Shown here: one piece after another, positions 1 to 11,034 of the stretch
How positions within the stretch are numbered: position 1 is the stretch's first letter
How the letters are laid out: each line of letters begins with the position of its first letter
NCBI GenBank assembly: GCA_022432975.1
Contig: CM039509.1
Location: forward strand, 15,456,482 to 15,520,481
Direction: 5' to 3'
DNA length: 64,000 nt
Source of the DNA: Begonia masoniana
Lineage: Eukaryota; Streptophyta; Magnoliopsida; Cucurbitales; Begoniaceae
Position numbers and translations under genes: made by a program
The notes under the pieces: model-generated
Database searches by the model: none
What the model was told of the DNA's origin: nothing
Seen by the model: the letters and a program-made list of their open reading frames with translations, nothing else

Positions 1-10
1 TCGATTGCAA

Positions 11-35
11 CACTCTCTGGATTTTCCAGAGAGTG
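11..35. repeat. Perfect hairpin in LTR (11-bp stem, 3-nt loop)
   Basis: The arm CACTCTCTGGA (11-21) is exactly complementary to TCCAGAGAGTG (25-35) with loop TTT. It lies in the LTR part that corresponds to the hairpin cluster of the 48318-56499 element. Confidence 0.75.
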
Positions 36-84
36 GCGACCATCATTGCCGATCGATCACCTCCTCAGGCGATCAATCGGTAAC

Positions 85-111
85 CTCCCTGGAATCCGAA
101 ATTCCAGGGAG
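85..111. repeat. Perfect hairpin in LTR (11-bp stem, 5-nt loop)
   Basis: CTCCCTGGAAT (85-95) pairs with ATTCCAGGGAG (101-111). The related LTR at 50293-50317 has CTCTCTGGAATC pairing with GATTCCAGAGAG. The C-to-T difference in one arm is matched by G-to-A in the other, so pairing is kept. Confidence 0.75.
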
Positions 112-829
112 TTTGCCTCTCTCTTCTTTATACCCTCCTTCTTCCTTGCATAAATTTCTTACCACACATACACACTAAAACATTTCCACATAAAACTATT
201 CATAACTTCACTCATTTATCTTTTCATCAACCACTAAATAAACGACCCAAAACATATCTTTGAACGTATTTAAAAATGTATTAAACTTTCATAAAAACGA
301 ACTGCGTGGATCCGTTTAAAAACTAAACAACTCCCCCTGTTTTAAATCACCAAATAGTTCCAGTATATATCCAACAAAAGACTTTCCAAAAGCAGTTTAT
401 AAAATAGGTTTCCAAAAAATCAAAACATAACCGATCCACTATCCAGATCCCAAACATCCTAATATGTTCAACTACATAATCATCTTTCATTTCTATCATC
501 GTGTCCCCAAAATACTTACACACATCCCCATGGGTCAAAAGCGCACTGACTGCTCAGCACACTCCCACGGGCCATCGTTCTTCAACTGATCTTTCCTCGG
601 GTGGAGGGATATCGTCCTCACCTGCATCAAGATCACCTAAACCATACAAACAACTATGAGCTAAAGGCTCAGCAAGTTTCGTAAATGCAGATGCATGCTG
701 TGCATATGAAGTTCAGAAATCATGCAACATTTTCTTATCATTACGTTGCAAAAAGAATGTCATCGAGATCTTAGCCTGCTAGATGGAGAGGGCATATCCT
801 GCGGTCGGACAACCCTTTCTACCTAGCGC

Positions 830-846
830 GGGGGGGGGGGGGGGGG
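830..846. repeat. Homopolymer G run (17 nt)
   Basis: Seventeen consecutive G inside the antisense LTR, so a C run in LTR sense. Its length may be unreliable in the assembly. Confidence 0.9.
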
Positions 847-2254
847 TACACGCTTACATCCGTATACATCCGTTCCTGAGCCCCACCTCGCATGACCAGA
901 TAAAAGATTACATAGGTTCATTTCATTTTAGGCGATGTGGTATTGTGACAAGCCCCTTTTGGCCTTCATAATAGATCGATAGCCCCCTTTCGGACCATAT
1001 CTCTTTTCATGAAAACATAGTGCATAAATTCATTTTCTATGCATAATTGAAAACTATGATGCATGGACAATTCAATATATAAAGTAAACAACCAACATGT
1101 ATACCATCAAAACAATAAAAACATAACCTCTAAAGGCAACCAATCCTAACTACCCAACCAAAGCATTTAAACAAACAAATCACCAATGTTCCTCGACAAG
1201 ACTTCGACGTACGGTGTAGGCCAATCGGCCATAGTAAGTCATGAGAACTTACCTCGCGTCCGTTGCACTTCTAGCTCCGTCCACGAGCGTTGTTCACCTA
1301 ACGCAATTTCACAACAATCGTCGTTAAAACGAGTTTAAACCGTTAATCGTCCAAATTAACGAAACTCTTAACTAAAGAAATTTCCTAAAACTCTAATTTA
1401 ACTCATTGTGGCATTTTATCGAGCAATTTACGCTCGACACCCCAAAACCTCCATTAATGGAGTTTCTAAGTTTTCCAAAATCACGAAAAATCATCAAACC
1501 CTAATATTCCACAACGAATTGATAAATCTTCGTCTAATACGCCCAATACTTCCATTATATCCATAAATACAGTAACCCTATCGATTTCAAACTCAAATCG
1601 ACATTTTTAACAAAACCCTAAACGAAACCTAATCGTTTTAAATCTCTAAAAACTGAAATCTAACGCTCCATAACCATAGAATCTTACCTAGAGAATTAAT
1701 CAGAGGAGAAATCGTGAAGAAAATGAGTCGCCGGAGGAGAGCTCGTCACTGGAAGAGAGGGATCGCCGCGGGAGGAAAGAAAATCGCACGAGGAGAGGGA
1801 GAGAATGCAGAGAGAAATTGTGATGCGTTGAGGAGAGGGAGGAAATGTGATTTTATTAAATAATTTTGGTTTACAAAATTACCATAACGCCCTCCCATTG
1901 ATTTTCTATTTGTTTCATTCTTTGTTTCGTTATCTAGCTAACGATTGGGCTTCTCTAAATTTTCTTAGTTCACCAATAACTCTGACTTATTATCTGGGCT
2001 TTATTAAAACTGTCTGTTTGTAAAACGGATCCTCTTTTACTATTTTTACTAAAACATCATTTATATTACGTTAAACATAATTCTCGTAATTTAGTGTTAC
2101 AAATCCTAAAATATTCGAAATTTTCCTAAAATCTATATTAATAATTAGGATTCTAATAACGCTTTCTGTTCTCGAAACGGACTTAATTTGACATATTTAC
2201 AAAAATGCCATTATATATTAAAATAATAAAATCCCTGTAAAACCGGGTGTTACA

Positions 2255-2420
2255 GATAGAGCCATGAAAGTTAAGCTTTGTTCGATACACCCACTTGACT
2301 CCAATTACTTTTTTATCTTGAAGTTGATCCACCAACTCTCATGTCTTGTTTCTTTCAATCATGAGTAGCTCATCTTTCATTGCAGCTGTTCAGTTTCGAT
2401 CCATCTTGGCATCTTCATAA
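2255..2420 (-). pseudogene. copia reverse transcriptase N-terminal fragment
   Basis: Minus-strand translation gives AAMKDELLMIERNKT followed by ELVDQLQDKKVIGVKWVYR, the conserved start of copia reverse transcriptase (usually W.AM..E......TW.LV......IG.KWV). An in-frame stop replaces the W of TW. The fragment ends where the gypsy LTR begins, so the rest of RT and RNase H lies beyond that insertion, outside the window, or is lost. Confidence 0.75.
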
Positions 2421-2605
2421 TCTGCAGGTTCACACACTGCAATGTTGCATCTATCATAAATATCTGACAATGATCTTGTGCCTCTGCAAGGAATCTGATC
2501 CACTATGTCATATTTCTAATCTCCAACGTTTTGCTCTACAATGTCCGATATAGATAACTTGACGTTTGGCTCTTTTATGGTTGGTTCTATCTTATTTCCT
2601 TCATC

Positions 2606-2965
2606 CTAGTTCCACTCTTCATCTTCCATAAAGTGCACATCTCTACTTACAATAATTTTTCCAGTTTGTGGCTGAAAAATTTTATAAGCTTTAGCAACCA
2701 AGCTGTAGCTAATAAAGATGCCTGGTAGTGCTCTTTTATCAAGTTTATCTCTCTTGATCTGTGGAACATGAATGAAACACAAACATCCAAATATTTTAAG
2801 GAAATTAAGAGATGGTTTATAACTATAACATGTCTCAAAAAGAGTTTGATCTTTCACTACTTTTGTGAGAAGCCTGTTTTGCAAATACACAACAGTACTT
2901 GCTGCTTCAACCCAAAATTGCTTCGGTAAATTCTTTTTGTGCAACATGTAGCGTGTCATTTCCAA
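2606..2965 (-). pseudogene. copia integrase C-terminal region fragment
   Basis: The 119-residue open stretch begins MEMTRYMLHKKNLPKQFWVEA and continues with a block like SLNFLKIFGCLCFIHVP, then SYSLVAKAYKIFQPQTGKII. These are the hallmarks of the segment between the copia integrase core and reverse transcriptase (the FW.EA.....Y..NR, FG......P, and YR.....T..I.VSRDV motifs). The preceding QQKNGVSE motif (near 2990-3012) is separated by a stop. The Cassandra piece sits directly upstream and interrupts the original TPQQNG motif. Confidence 0.85.
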
Positions 2966-3012
2966 TATGAATCGGTTTCGTCACTCACTTACTCCATTTT
3001 TTTGCTGAGTGT

Positions 3013-3515
3013 CTGTGTGATGATCTGAATGTGCACGTATGAGTACGACTGCGGGACAAACCTCGGGTTGCAGGACAAATCTCGGGACCTAAGTCGAGTG
3101 TAGGCAAATCCCAGACTCGAGTATAGGCAAATCTCGTGTCGTAAAAAGGGGGTCGTCACAATCCCACATCGTTTGGGGAAGTATATGGAAATGAAACATA
3201 TGTAAAGAGATCCTCCCAAGATAGTAAGATGCGTTTTGGAGTACAATTGACAACGGATCCCATAAGAACTCCGAAGTTAAAAGTGCTTCGACGAGAGCAA
3301 TTCCAGGTTGGGTGACCTTCTGGGAAGTTCTCGCCAAACAAAGCCGTGAGGGGATGATATTGGGCTGCGAAGTTAAAAGTGCTTCGACGAGAGCAATTCC
3401 AGGTTGGGTGACCTTCTGGGAAGTTCTCGCCAAACAAAGCCGTGAGGGGATGATATTGGGCTGTGGCCCAATCCTCAGAGCGGACAATATCTTGCTGGGA
3501 TAAGGGGTCGTTACA
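3013..3515 (+). mobile_element. Cassandra-type TRIM fragment (internal end plus 3' LTR with 5S-rRNA-like segment)
   Basis: A short non-coding element interrupts the copia integrase. 3013-3152 looks like the end of the internal region and finishes with the purine tract AAAAAGGGGG. 3153-3515 is an LTR ending GGTCGTTACA. Inside the LTR, a segment from GGATCCCATAAGAACTCC onward follows plant 5S rRNA closely, including the A-box-like AGTTAAAAGTGC and the C-box-like GGTTGGGTGACC. LTRs carrying 5S rRNA are the defining trait of Cassandra elements. The LTR is 363 bp, or 267 bp without its internal 96-bp duplication, which fits the known Cassandra LTR size. No 5' LTR or tRNA-Met primer site is visible, so the left side is missing. 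No clear target-site duplication was found. Confidence 0.8.
3272..3463 (+). repeat. Tandem duplication (2 x 96 bp) of the 5S-like part of the Cassandra LTR
   Basis: 3272-3367 is repeated without visible change at 3368-3463. Each unit carries the 5S A-box-like and C-box-like stretches and the downstream GATGATATTGGGCTG. The first 5S-like bases, GGATCCCATAAGAACTC, occur only once, before copy one. Confidence 0.95.
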
Positions 3516-3787
3516 GTATGGAGCGGTTAGTTGGTGTTGAGTGCCTGTCTCTTCACAAAATTAATTGAACTCTTCAGAAGTGTACTCTTTGCCATTGTTA
3601 GATCTAAGAGTTTGAATTTTGCACCCACTCTGGCTTTAGATTTCCAAAAGACTTGAGCCACCTCTGACTTGAATTTTAAAAAGAAAATCTAGCACATGCG
3701 AGTGAAGTCGTCAATGAATACAACATAATATCGACTACCTTTTAGTGAAGGCGTTCTTTGAGGACCCGCGACATCTGTATGAATCAA

Positions 3788-4294
3788 TTACAACTTCCTT
3801 GTTACTCGCCATGTGACCTTGGGAAATGGTTTCCTACATTGCTTTCCAAACTGACACGCTTTGCGATTTGGAATTTTATCATCAAGTTTGAGAAGATCGT
3901 TTACCATCTTCTTGGATTTCATTTGCAACAACCCTTGATGATGGTAGTGCCCAAGTCTCTTATGCCACACTTCTGTAACATTTTCCTTCATTGGAAGAGC
4001 AGTTTGCTCCTCCTCTAGTGGATTCAAATCAAAGCTTTTTCCTTTCATTTTTACATGGAAAACATTTGTGCCAGCTGCATCCTTTATTAAGCAAAATTTG
4101 TCTTGAAACACAACTTGATAACCTTTTTCAATCAGTTGTCCAACACTTAACCAATTTTGATCAATTTTAGGAACGTACATTACATCAGAAGGAACTTTGT
4201 ATCTGAATAAGTTGAAATTGCAACTGTTCCTTTTCCTTCCACAGTTATGTACTCGCCATTTCCAATCTGACCCTTCTTTTCGTATTGTTGACAA
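3788..4294 (-). pseudogene. copia protease end and GAG-pre-integrase domain
   Basis: The open stretch contains DVMYVPKIDQNWLSVGQLIE, the typical block after the aspartic protease of copia polyproteins (V..VP.L..NLLS..QL). It is followed by VTEVWHKRLGHYHHQGLLQM, the GAG-pre-integrase zinc-binding signature (W H.R LGH). The protease active site DSG is not seen in this frame, and the upstream part is shifted relative to gag. The frame ends shortly after the C.FGKQ motif, so integrase continues only as fragments (about 3760-3520), with stops. Confidence 0.8.
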
Positions 4295-5090
4295 GGTGGA
4301 AAATATTTCTTCTGATTTTTATTCCTTTTTTTTGCATTTGCTGTTGTTGTACTTGCTCCACTTCCTTCAACATCTTTTTTCTTCTTCTTGTATTTGGTAG
4401 TATTTTGATGCTTGACAAATAAAGCTCCTTCGATCGTTTTATTCTCTCTCATCAGTCTTCTTTGATCCTGAGCTTGCAAAGAATTTAGTAATTCTATCAA
4501 GGAAATCTTTGACATATCATTTGTATTTTCCAAGGTAGTGATTGTTGCTTCACATCTTGCAGGAATAGTTACAAGAATTTTTTCTACAATTCTTGAGTCA
4601 ATAAATGAAGATCCAAGAAGCCTTACTTTTTTGCAATGCTCAGAAGTCTGTCAGAGTAGTCATTAATCGTCTTGGAGTTCTTCATTTTTTGAAGTTGAAA
4701 TTCCTTGATTAAATTTAGAACTTTCATACCTATAATTCTTTCATCTCCTTCGTATTCACTCTTGAGATAATCTCATATCTCTTTTGATGACTTCATAGAC
4801 ATGATACGTGTTAAGATGGAGAGTGAAACTGCACCAAATAAGCATGTCTTTGCTTTTGCTTTCTTTGTCTTCTTCTCCTTATGCACTTTGATTTGTGCCA
4901 TGGTGGGGTTGTTCGGAAGAGGCGGAACTTCATAGTCTTCTTCCACTGCTTCCCAAAGATCCAAAGCTTCCAAGTATGACTCCATACGTATTGTCCAGAT
5001 TTGATAGTTGTCTCCGTTCGAACACCAGCAGAGTAATTGAGGAGAAACTTGCTTCGATTTCCATGACTCAACAAACTTACACAGATCCCG
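4180..5090 (-). pseudogene. copia (Tork-like) gag fragment
   Basis: Two minus-strand frames together resemble Tork-type gag. 5090-4800 includes NYQIWTIRMESYLEALDLWEAVEEDY, the DUF4219/UBN-like start of plant copia gag. 4533-4180 includes ISLIELLNSLQAQDQRRLMRENK and a lysine-rich stretch. The CCHC zinc knuckle is decayed (CQQYEKKGQIG in place of C..C...GH....C). Frameshifts and stops separate the parts. There are shadow reading frames on the opposite strand. Confidence 0.75.
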
Positions 5091-5100
5091 TAAGAAGTAA

Positions 5101-5117
5101 AAGCCCTGATACCAAAT
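5101..5117 (-). other. Primer-binding site of the Tork-like element
   Basis: Minus-strand TTTGGTATCAGGGCTT, complementary to the 3' end of initiator tRNA-Met apart from the usual variation. It directly follows the inferred LTR end at 5118. Confidence 0.7.
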
Positions 5118-5580
5118 TGTTGTTATTTTTAATAAATAAATGAACAAAAAAGGAGAAAAGAAATGGCAGTAGACAAAAGGAGAGTGACAGAAGTCAAGAA
5201 TGAAACAGTTCAAAACTTAAAATCAAATACCCATATCAAAATACAACCAGAGAAGATAACAGTTTTATCTTTTCAAATACTACCTTTTTTAAAAATATTA
5301 AAAAACACTAAAAGAACAAATTGCAACCGTAATTCTAAAAAACAAAGACAGATGGAAATAACTCCTAAAACAGTTTCTAAAGCAGTTTCTTAACAAACCA
5401 ACATATCTGAGTGTATTTTCAAACGTTCAGATATCAGTATTATGTTTTTATTAAAGTAAAGAGAAGTGTGTTTAAAGTTCATTTATTTTCTGGAAAAATG
5501 AAATAATTAGATCGTAATTTGAGCACATTTATTTTTTCCTCGGGAAAATCTCAATTGGATCTATGAATGTTTTTGAGCAG
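5118..5580 (-). mobile_element. Probable 5' LTR of the Tork-like element (outer boundary uncertain)
   Basis: The plus-strand sequence begins TGTTGTTATT directly beside the primer-binding site, as expected for the inner edge of an LTR. The outer edge is unclear. TTGAGCA near 5574-5580 is one candidate for the terminal CA, but no partner LTR or target duplication is available to fix it. Confidence 0.4.
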
Positions 5581-7171
5581 TGAGGAGTGTGATGACCTTT
5601 CAGCCAAGGTTCAGGGAAGATTTAGCATATCTCTACAAAGTCTTTCACAACCCATGTCACTTAGGGGGATAGATAGCGAGAACTTGAGTTCAAGCAGAAT
5701 TCAAGTTAGTGAAATTTATTGATATTGAATGAAGCAAACAAATCTATTTTTATGCATCTTAAAGATGGAGTCTAAGCTTTTAGAAATTATTAGTACTTTT
5801 ACACATCATGGAATTCATTCTAAATCGAAAACAATTAAAAAATAGTTGTAAAACAAGCTCCCATACATCATACCATGTATGTCAAAACCTGGATGCAGGT
5901 ATTGACAGAAAGACCAAGTCAAACTTGATCTTCAGCAAGGAGCTTATCGCTTAGTCCAAGGCATGGTCCATGGTTTGCAGCCGAAGTCTCAAACCAATTT
6001 TTAAAGTCATAGCCAACAAAAATTGAACAGTAGTTTACATAGTGATCACATAATAAAATAGTGCAATAAAATACATCAAAAAAAAATATTATGCAGAAAA
6101 AGTAAAATATTTAATACCTAATAATTATATAGACTAGAACAAAAAGAGAGAAAAATAGATAAGTCTTCACACAAAAAAAGAAAATAAATAAAACTCAAGA
6201 AGAAAAAGAACACGACATGAACTCCTCAATAGCAGCTGCTCCTGATCACCATCATTCCTTGCCTGGAAAAATGGATAGTTTTTTAGGGTTAGGAAACTCA
6301 TTAGGGATTTTAAATCTATCTCCAATGCAAGAGAAGACTAGTTTTATCTTTTATTCATTAGAAAATGAACTAGTGAAAAAAAATGCAAGTATATGTCTTT
6401 ACTTTCAAAACTTTTTTTTTTTTTATCATTTTAGAACATGCTCCATGCGCCATGGTGGAGCGAATTTAACTTCACTTTGGCATAGCTATATAAAAAATAA
6501 GGTCACCACCATTTTTGTAAAAAATAGTCCTAGCAAAATAAGGTCACTCACGAATTTTTACACAACGAATGTCCACAGGTGCACAAAAGAAAGAAGAATG
6601 ACTGTCTAGAGACTAGTAAACGCGTGACGAAAACACTTCAACCAAATTTAGATATTTGCAACTGGGACACGACATCAAAGCTATTCCACTATAATATCGC
6701 GTGTATAAACAAATACCTTTCACGCAACAAAAAATGTATATCAAATAGGCCCACAACAACAAGAAACTCCATCTGGAATTTAATATGAAATATCATGCAT
6801 GCAAAAAATAAATATGTAAAACCAATGTATATGTAGTATAAAAATTGACATGCTGTTAAACATGACATGTCGAGTTTTCTATGTGATATCACAACATAAT
6901 AGTTTGAAAACTATGATACATGTATGAATATAGTAAAAGAACCCCTCTCTAGATGACAATATGCTTTCCTACTAGTGAGAATAACAATCTCAGGTAACGG
7001 TTCTAAATCTGCAAAATCGTCAAAACATGTAATAAGACAGAGGTCAAACACAATTCTAAACCACTAGGGATAATGGATGGCTCCTATACAGAGAGTGGGA
7101 AACCCAAACTAGAAGGAAATGACAAATGGTCGTGAACTTTGCCGATGCAAATAAAATTCAGGCCCAAACAA
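5581..7171. other. Unassigned intergenic sequence
   Basis: No gene is supported here. The sequence is AT-rich, with short spurious reading frames such as 6217-6609 that lack family motifs and upstream signals. Two nearby copies of AATAAGGTCAC (about 6496 and 6538) hint at repeat content, but no terminal repeats or target duplications were found. Confidence 0.4.
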
Positions 7172-8435
7172 TGCTCTATATATTAGAGGGGGTGAATTAG
7201 TTTTTTTAAACTTTTGCATATCCCTAAATTTATTTTTATGTTTGTTATATCAATATATAAATTAAAACTAATATGTAAGCATAAATAATATAGTAAAGAG
7301 AGAAGGGTAAGAGAGTGCAAACGGTTTGCTAAAGCGATTCAGCCAACTTTGCGTATGTCTTGGAGATTATTTCCACTACAACCTTGCCAATTATAACCGA
7401 CTGAACTTTCAGGCGTCAATCAATTTTTACAATGACTCTTTATGGTCATCACTATTTTTCTTAATTGATCTTACGAGTGTCAATTGAATCTTAATTGACT
7501 CTTCAAAGGTTCACCCTCTTAATTTCCACAAAGTATAAAAGCAGTGAACAAGTTTAAGTGCAATGTGATCTAATTCTCTCAAGACGAAGAATCTCAAGTT
7601 TAGAAGTATGAGAGATTAGATTTGGCTCAATATTGAATGACCATTAGCAAATGAATGGGCAGCACTTCACCGTAAATGTGAGTCGGTGGTTAACACAGCT
7701 GGAGTGAGTTTCTATCTATAGGGGACTTCAAAATTTTTGAACGGTGGTTGCTCTCTACTATTCATTCGGGTGTTTGCAATATAGCAGTTAGAGACATCAA
7801 TAAGGCGATGGGCATCCGTGGGTACTTTGCTGGACTTCCAATTCAGGCGTCCACTTTTCTAACTAGGAAGCTTCAATTTGAATTCTTATCATTGGACATG
7901 ACTTCTACAAGATACTCTTGTTGTCCATTGTGGGCATTTGCATCTGTCTCTGGGCATCCACAAATTGAACTTTCAAAAACATTACTTCTAGACTAGACTT
8001 CTGCAAGTCCCATTGGGCTTCTACTGCAGGTGTTTGCTGCCAAAATTCTTATCAGGACTTGGCGTTCGTGGAATCTTCCATTCTACATATAGCTCGGGAA
8101 TCGACATCAACATTTGATCTCAAGGCTCCCACACAGAGAGAACTTCAACATTTTGATTTTTTTTTTCAATTTAATCTTGCATCATAACTTTATCCATTTC
8201 TACATAGACTCGAGAAACATGTTATCAAATTCAAATACTCACTTTCAAGGAGTTTTTAAAGTGAAAATATTTTATATACTTTCAAACATAATCCATTCAA
8301 ACATAATAACCATCAATAACTTAGAACAATATATTCAAATAACTACACTCATTATCAAAACAATTATGTTTAATTTCTGTTGAGCAAACAATCTCAGTAA
8401 AATCTGGTATTTTTCATGATTTATAAAATTTCATG
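7172..8435 (-). mobile_element. Possible SIRE-type copia LTR remnant, antisense
   Basis: The left edge reads AGAGGGGGTGAATTAG then TTTTTTTAAAC. This is the reverse complement of the 3' end of SIRE-type LTRs such as the one ending at 13832 (GTTTAAAAAGTCTAATTC followed by ACCCCCCTCTTAGA). Further in are irregular motif repeats resembling the U3 repeats of that family (short variants around CTTCTACAAG and CATTGGGCTTCTACTG). No pol is attached. The right boundary is a guess. Confidence 0.4.
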
Positions 8436-8439
8436 TGTC

Positions 8440-10440
8440 GCTTTTTTGTTTGGTTGACTGACGACGTGTCATAAGGTGACTCGTTTTGTCATTTTTGGTC
8501 ACGTTGGAGCTTCAAAAATTTTGGTCTATTTGGTAATTTATAAATTATCGTAAGATTAACCTAAGAAATATTTGGGAAATTTTCATCGGGTAGTTGTAAA
8601 TTTTGATTGAGAAATATTTGGGATGACGTTCAGAGTTGTTAGGAATTAAATGAGACATAAATGAATGAAGTTAAAAGTGGGGCAAAAGTGTAGTTTGAGG
8701 AAGTCTGTTAAAATAAGGGTTGAAACACTTATTCTTCTCCCTAATTTGTGCACCGCCAAGGAGGAAGGAGAAGGAGAGTGGGGTGAGACCAGAGTGTGCA
8801 ATTCGTAAATTTATGAGGTCAGAATCTTCATGAAGGAACATCGAGGGTAAATCAATTTCTCCTCTCCGTTTTTAGATTTAAAATTAGGGTTTATGTGTTT
8901 GGACCAGATTCAAGAAAAATAGCTCAAATCCCTTGGTTTATCCTAGATTGTCGGTACTTTTAGAGTGTATGCATGTATACTCGTCGTTTGGAGGAAAAAA
9001 ATGGCGAGGAATTGCGAGTTTCACAAACTCCCCTTCACTGGAATTGACTCAAAGGTCGTCACTACGGAAGTGACGACCGTTAGTGTAATTAGAAATTTGA
9101 CCAGAGAGCTCAAAGGTGTCATCAACACTTTGAGAAAAGTGTCGACCGTTAGACCATTTTGATGGTTTAACCCGAGAGCTCAAAAGTGTCGACCGCGTGA
9201 AGAAAGTGTCAACTATGCGTTAACCCAAGTGTTAAAAAATTTTGACCGGTGGATCGACCCCCGCATATAAGTGTCGACCAGTACCCTTAAAATTTTTGAC
9301 TGCACGACTTTAATATTAGAAAAATTTTGTTGCCGAGGTGTGTAACTTCTTAGCGAAGTTTGTGGCTGTTCATAAGTTGTCAGATTGGGTTCCTAGTCCC
9401 AGTATAGCGCTCATCTTTATGTCTTCTCTAAATATTGAGTGAAATGTTCATGAGTTGGTTTTCTTTACAGACTCAGATGAGTTTTTTTATTTCGAGCCAG
9501 TGTTAGAAGTTGCCGCTCTTTTAAGGAATAGGCATGGTGGTAGAAATTGTATTCTGGATTGCATAGCATGTTTTTTGAAAACTTTGTTTTTGTGGGTTAC
9601 CACCTTGTAAAAGTATGACGGGGTCTAGTTGCAAGCACGTCAGTTTTATACGTATAGGTACATATGATTTTCTCACGTTTATTTTCAGCATTACATGTTT
9701 ATGGTTTTGTTGTGGTATGTTGAGGGGATGAACGCTCTTGATACTTTGAGCAGTCTTGGCCTCAAAGTATTATAAAGCTATCATGTATATTTTATGTTAC
9801 ATGAAGGTGGTATTGTTTGCACATACGAAAAAACTGATCAGGGTGTTAACTGTTTGAGTAGATATCATGGTTGACTATCAGTTGCCGCTCACTCAGGTGA
9901 TGGGCTAGATCTTTCAATCGCCCTCACGATTTTCTCCAACCTCACGAGACGTTGTTGGGTCTTCGGATCACCGTCTTTCTCTGATAGTATTTTGGAGTGG
10001 TACTTGTGTGACACTCCTTTTCACTATGGAAAACAGTGAGTGTTATTTTCAGTGTATAGCCATCTATGTATGTGGCAAATTTTTATAACTACCTCACTAG
10101 GGGCTTATTGAGCCAGTTTTGATTAAAAAGAAGGAAAGATATTTCCTTAATAGTTTTTATAAAACTCAAGCATAGTTTTGAAAAATATATCTACTGAGTT
10201 ATTCACTCACCCCAAATGACCCCCTCTCAATCCAGGTAAAGAGAAAAGTGGATAGCTTCAGTGGAGATTTGAGAGAGGTTGCTTGTGATTTCTTTCTATT
10301 AGAACTTTATTTGTATCCCTAGTTAAGGATTTAGTATTTATATTGGATTTGTAAACTTAACTAAGAGATTAGATTACTTTATTTTCCTGCACAGTAGAAT
10401 GATGTCAAGTATTATTTTATATTGCACTATCTACTTGAAT
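8440..10440 (+). mobile_element. Gypsy-type LTR remnant, copy A of a diverged tandem pair
   Basis: The sequence has features seen in the other gypsy LTRs here: a GGAGAAGGAGAG leader-like part, GCATAGCATG followed by TTTTGAAAAC, and a late CTGAGTTATTCACTCACCCC block. It aligns over its length with copy B (10444 onward) at roughly 1.95-kb spacing. It carries a patch of GTGTCGACC-like repeats at 9040-9300. No open protein of retroelement type is attached. Boundaries are approximate. Confidence 0.6.
9040..9300 (+). repeat. Irregular GTGTCGACC motif cluster, copy A
   Basis: Several variants of AGTGTCGACCG (for example near 9139, 9187 and 9271) are scattered with GACGACCG and TTTGACCGG forms. Spacing is irregular, so this is a motif cluster and not a strict tandem repeat. 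Confidence 0.6.
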
Positions 10441-11034
10441 TGACTTTTTTTTTTTTGTTTTTAGCCACGTTGAATTTTTTGGAAATTTTGGTCAATTCAG
10501 TAATTAGGTAAATTACCGTATGGTTAATTTAAGAAAATTAACATCGGGTAATTGGAATTTTACCATGAGTTAATGTTAGAAATTTTTATGTGAATAAATG
10601 GATAGGAAATGAATTAGTTAAAGAGTTGGGGCCGAAGTATAATTAGAGGAAATTTGTTAAAAAGTGTTGAAACCCTATTTTTCATCATTTGTGTGCAGGC
10701 GTCAATTGAGAGAGAGAAAGAGAGGAGAGGGAGAAAGTAGTGGCTCTCGGTTGTGAAAATCATCAGATTTGGAGGCAAGGGAAGCGTTCGAGAGGCTTCA
10801 TGCATCATCATTGGTGAAGGGTTTTCGAGAGACAATAAGTTTTTTTCTCCATTTCCGAGTTTGATAGTTAGATTTGAGGTTGTGGATGGATTCCATCCAT
10901 GGAGCTTGATTTCATCCAATTATTCTATACATATTGGTGTAGTTAGAGTGTTTGCAAGGTTATTCGTCGTTTGGAGGCGAAAAACAGCATGGAAGGGTGA
11001 ATTTCACGAACTCCTCTTCTCTGGAATCATCGCA

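Larger units (their letters stand above)
1..2254 (-). mobile_element. Tekay-like Ty3-gypsy LTR, antisense, truncated by window edge
   Basis: Read on the minus strand it starts TGTAACACCCGG at 2254 and aligns by eye with the LTR starting at 48318. Shared blocks include a stretch about AATATGTC..TTA..TCCGTTT, the segment GAATCCTAATAATTAATAT, and the later ACGTACGGTGTAGGCC-type segment near 1209. The sister LTR is about 2.55 kb, so roughly 0.3 kb is missing beyond base 1. No gag or pol is attached inside the window, so it may be a solo LTR or the end of an element. The right edge abuts copia reverse-transcriptase sequence, so it was inserted into the Tork-like element. It contains a 17-G run and two hairpins. 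LTR identity is well supported; the exact lineage is inferred. Confidence 0.8.
2255..5117 (-). mobile_element. Tork-like Ty1-copia retrotransposon remnant (internal region)
   Basis: In minus order the region holds a primer-binding site (5101-5117), gag (about 5090-4180), protease and GAG-pre-integrase (4294-3788), the integrase core and its C-terminal part (about 3760-2606), and the start of reverse transcriptase (about 2420-2255). The RT start includes a VIGVKWVYRTKL-like motif. The order gag-PR-INT-RT is the Ty1-copia order. The gag phrase ISLIELLNSLQAQDQRRLMR is of the type seen in plant Tork elements. The element is broken by stops, by a Cassandra insertion at 3013-3515 and by the gypsy LTR at 2254. 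It cannot encode a complete polyprotein. Confidence 0.85.

Noticed and set aside
3251..3347. Possible 5S rRNA gene
   Set aside because: The similarity is partial, the 5' third is missing, changes occur in the conserved boxes, and it lies in an LTR with a purine tract. Cassandra explains it better.
6217..6609. Possible small gene starting MNSSIAAAPDHHH
   Set aside because: No recognisable motif, highly AT-rich second half, no promoter or splice support.
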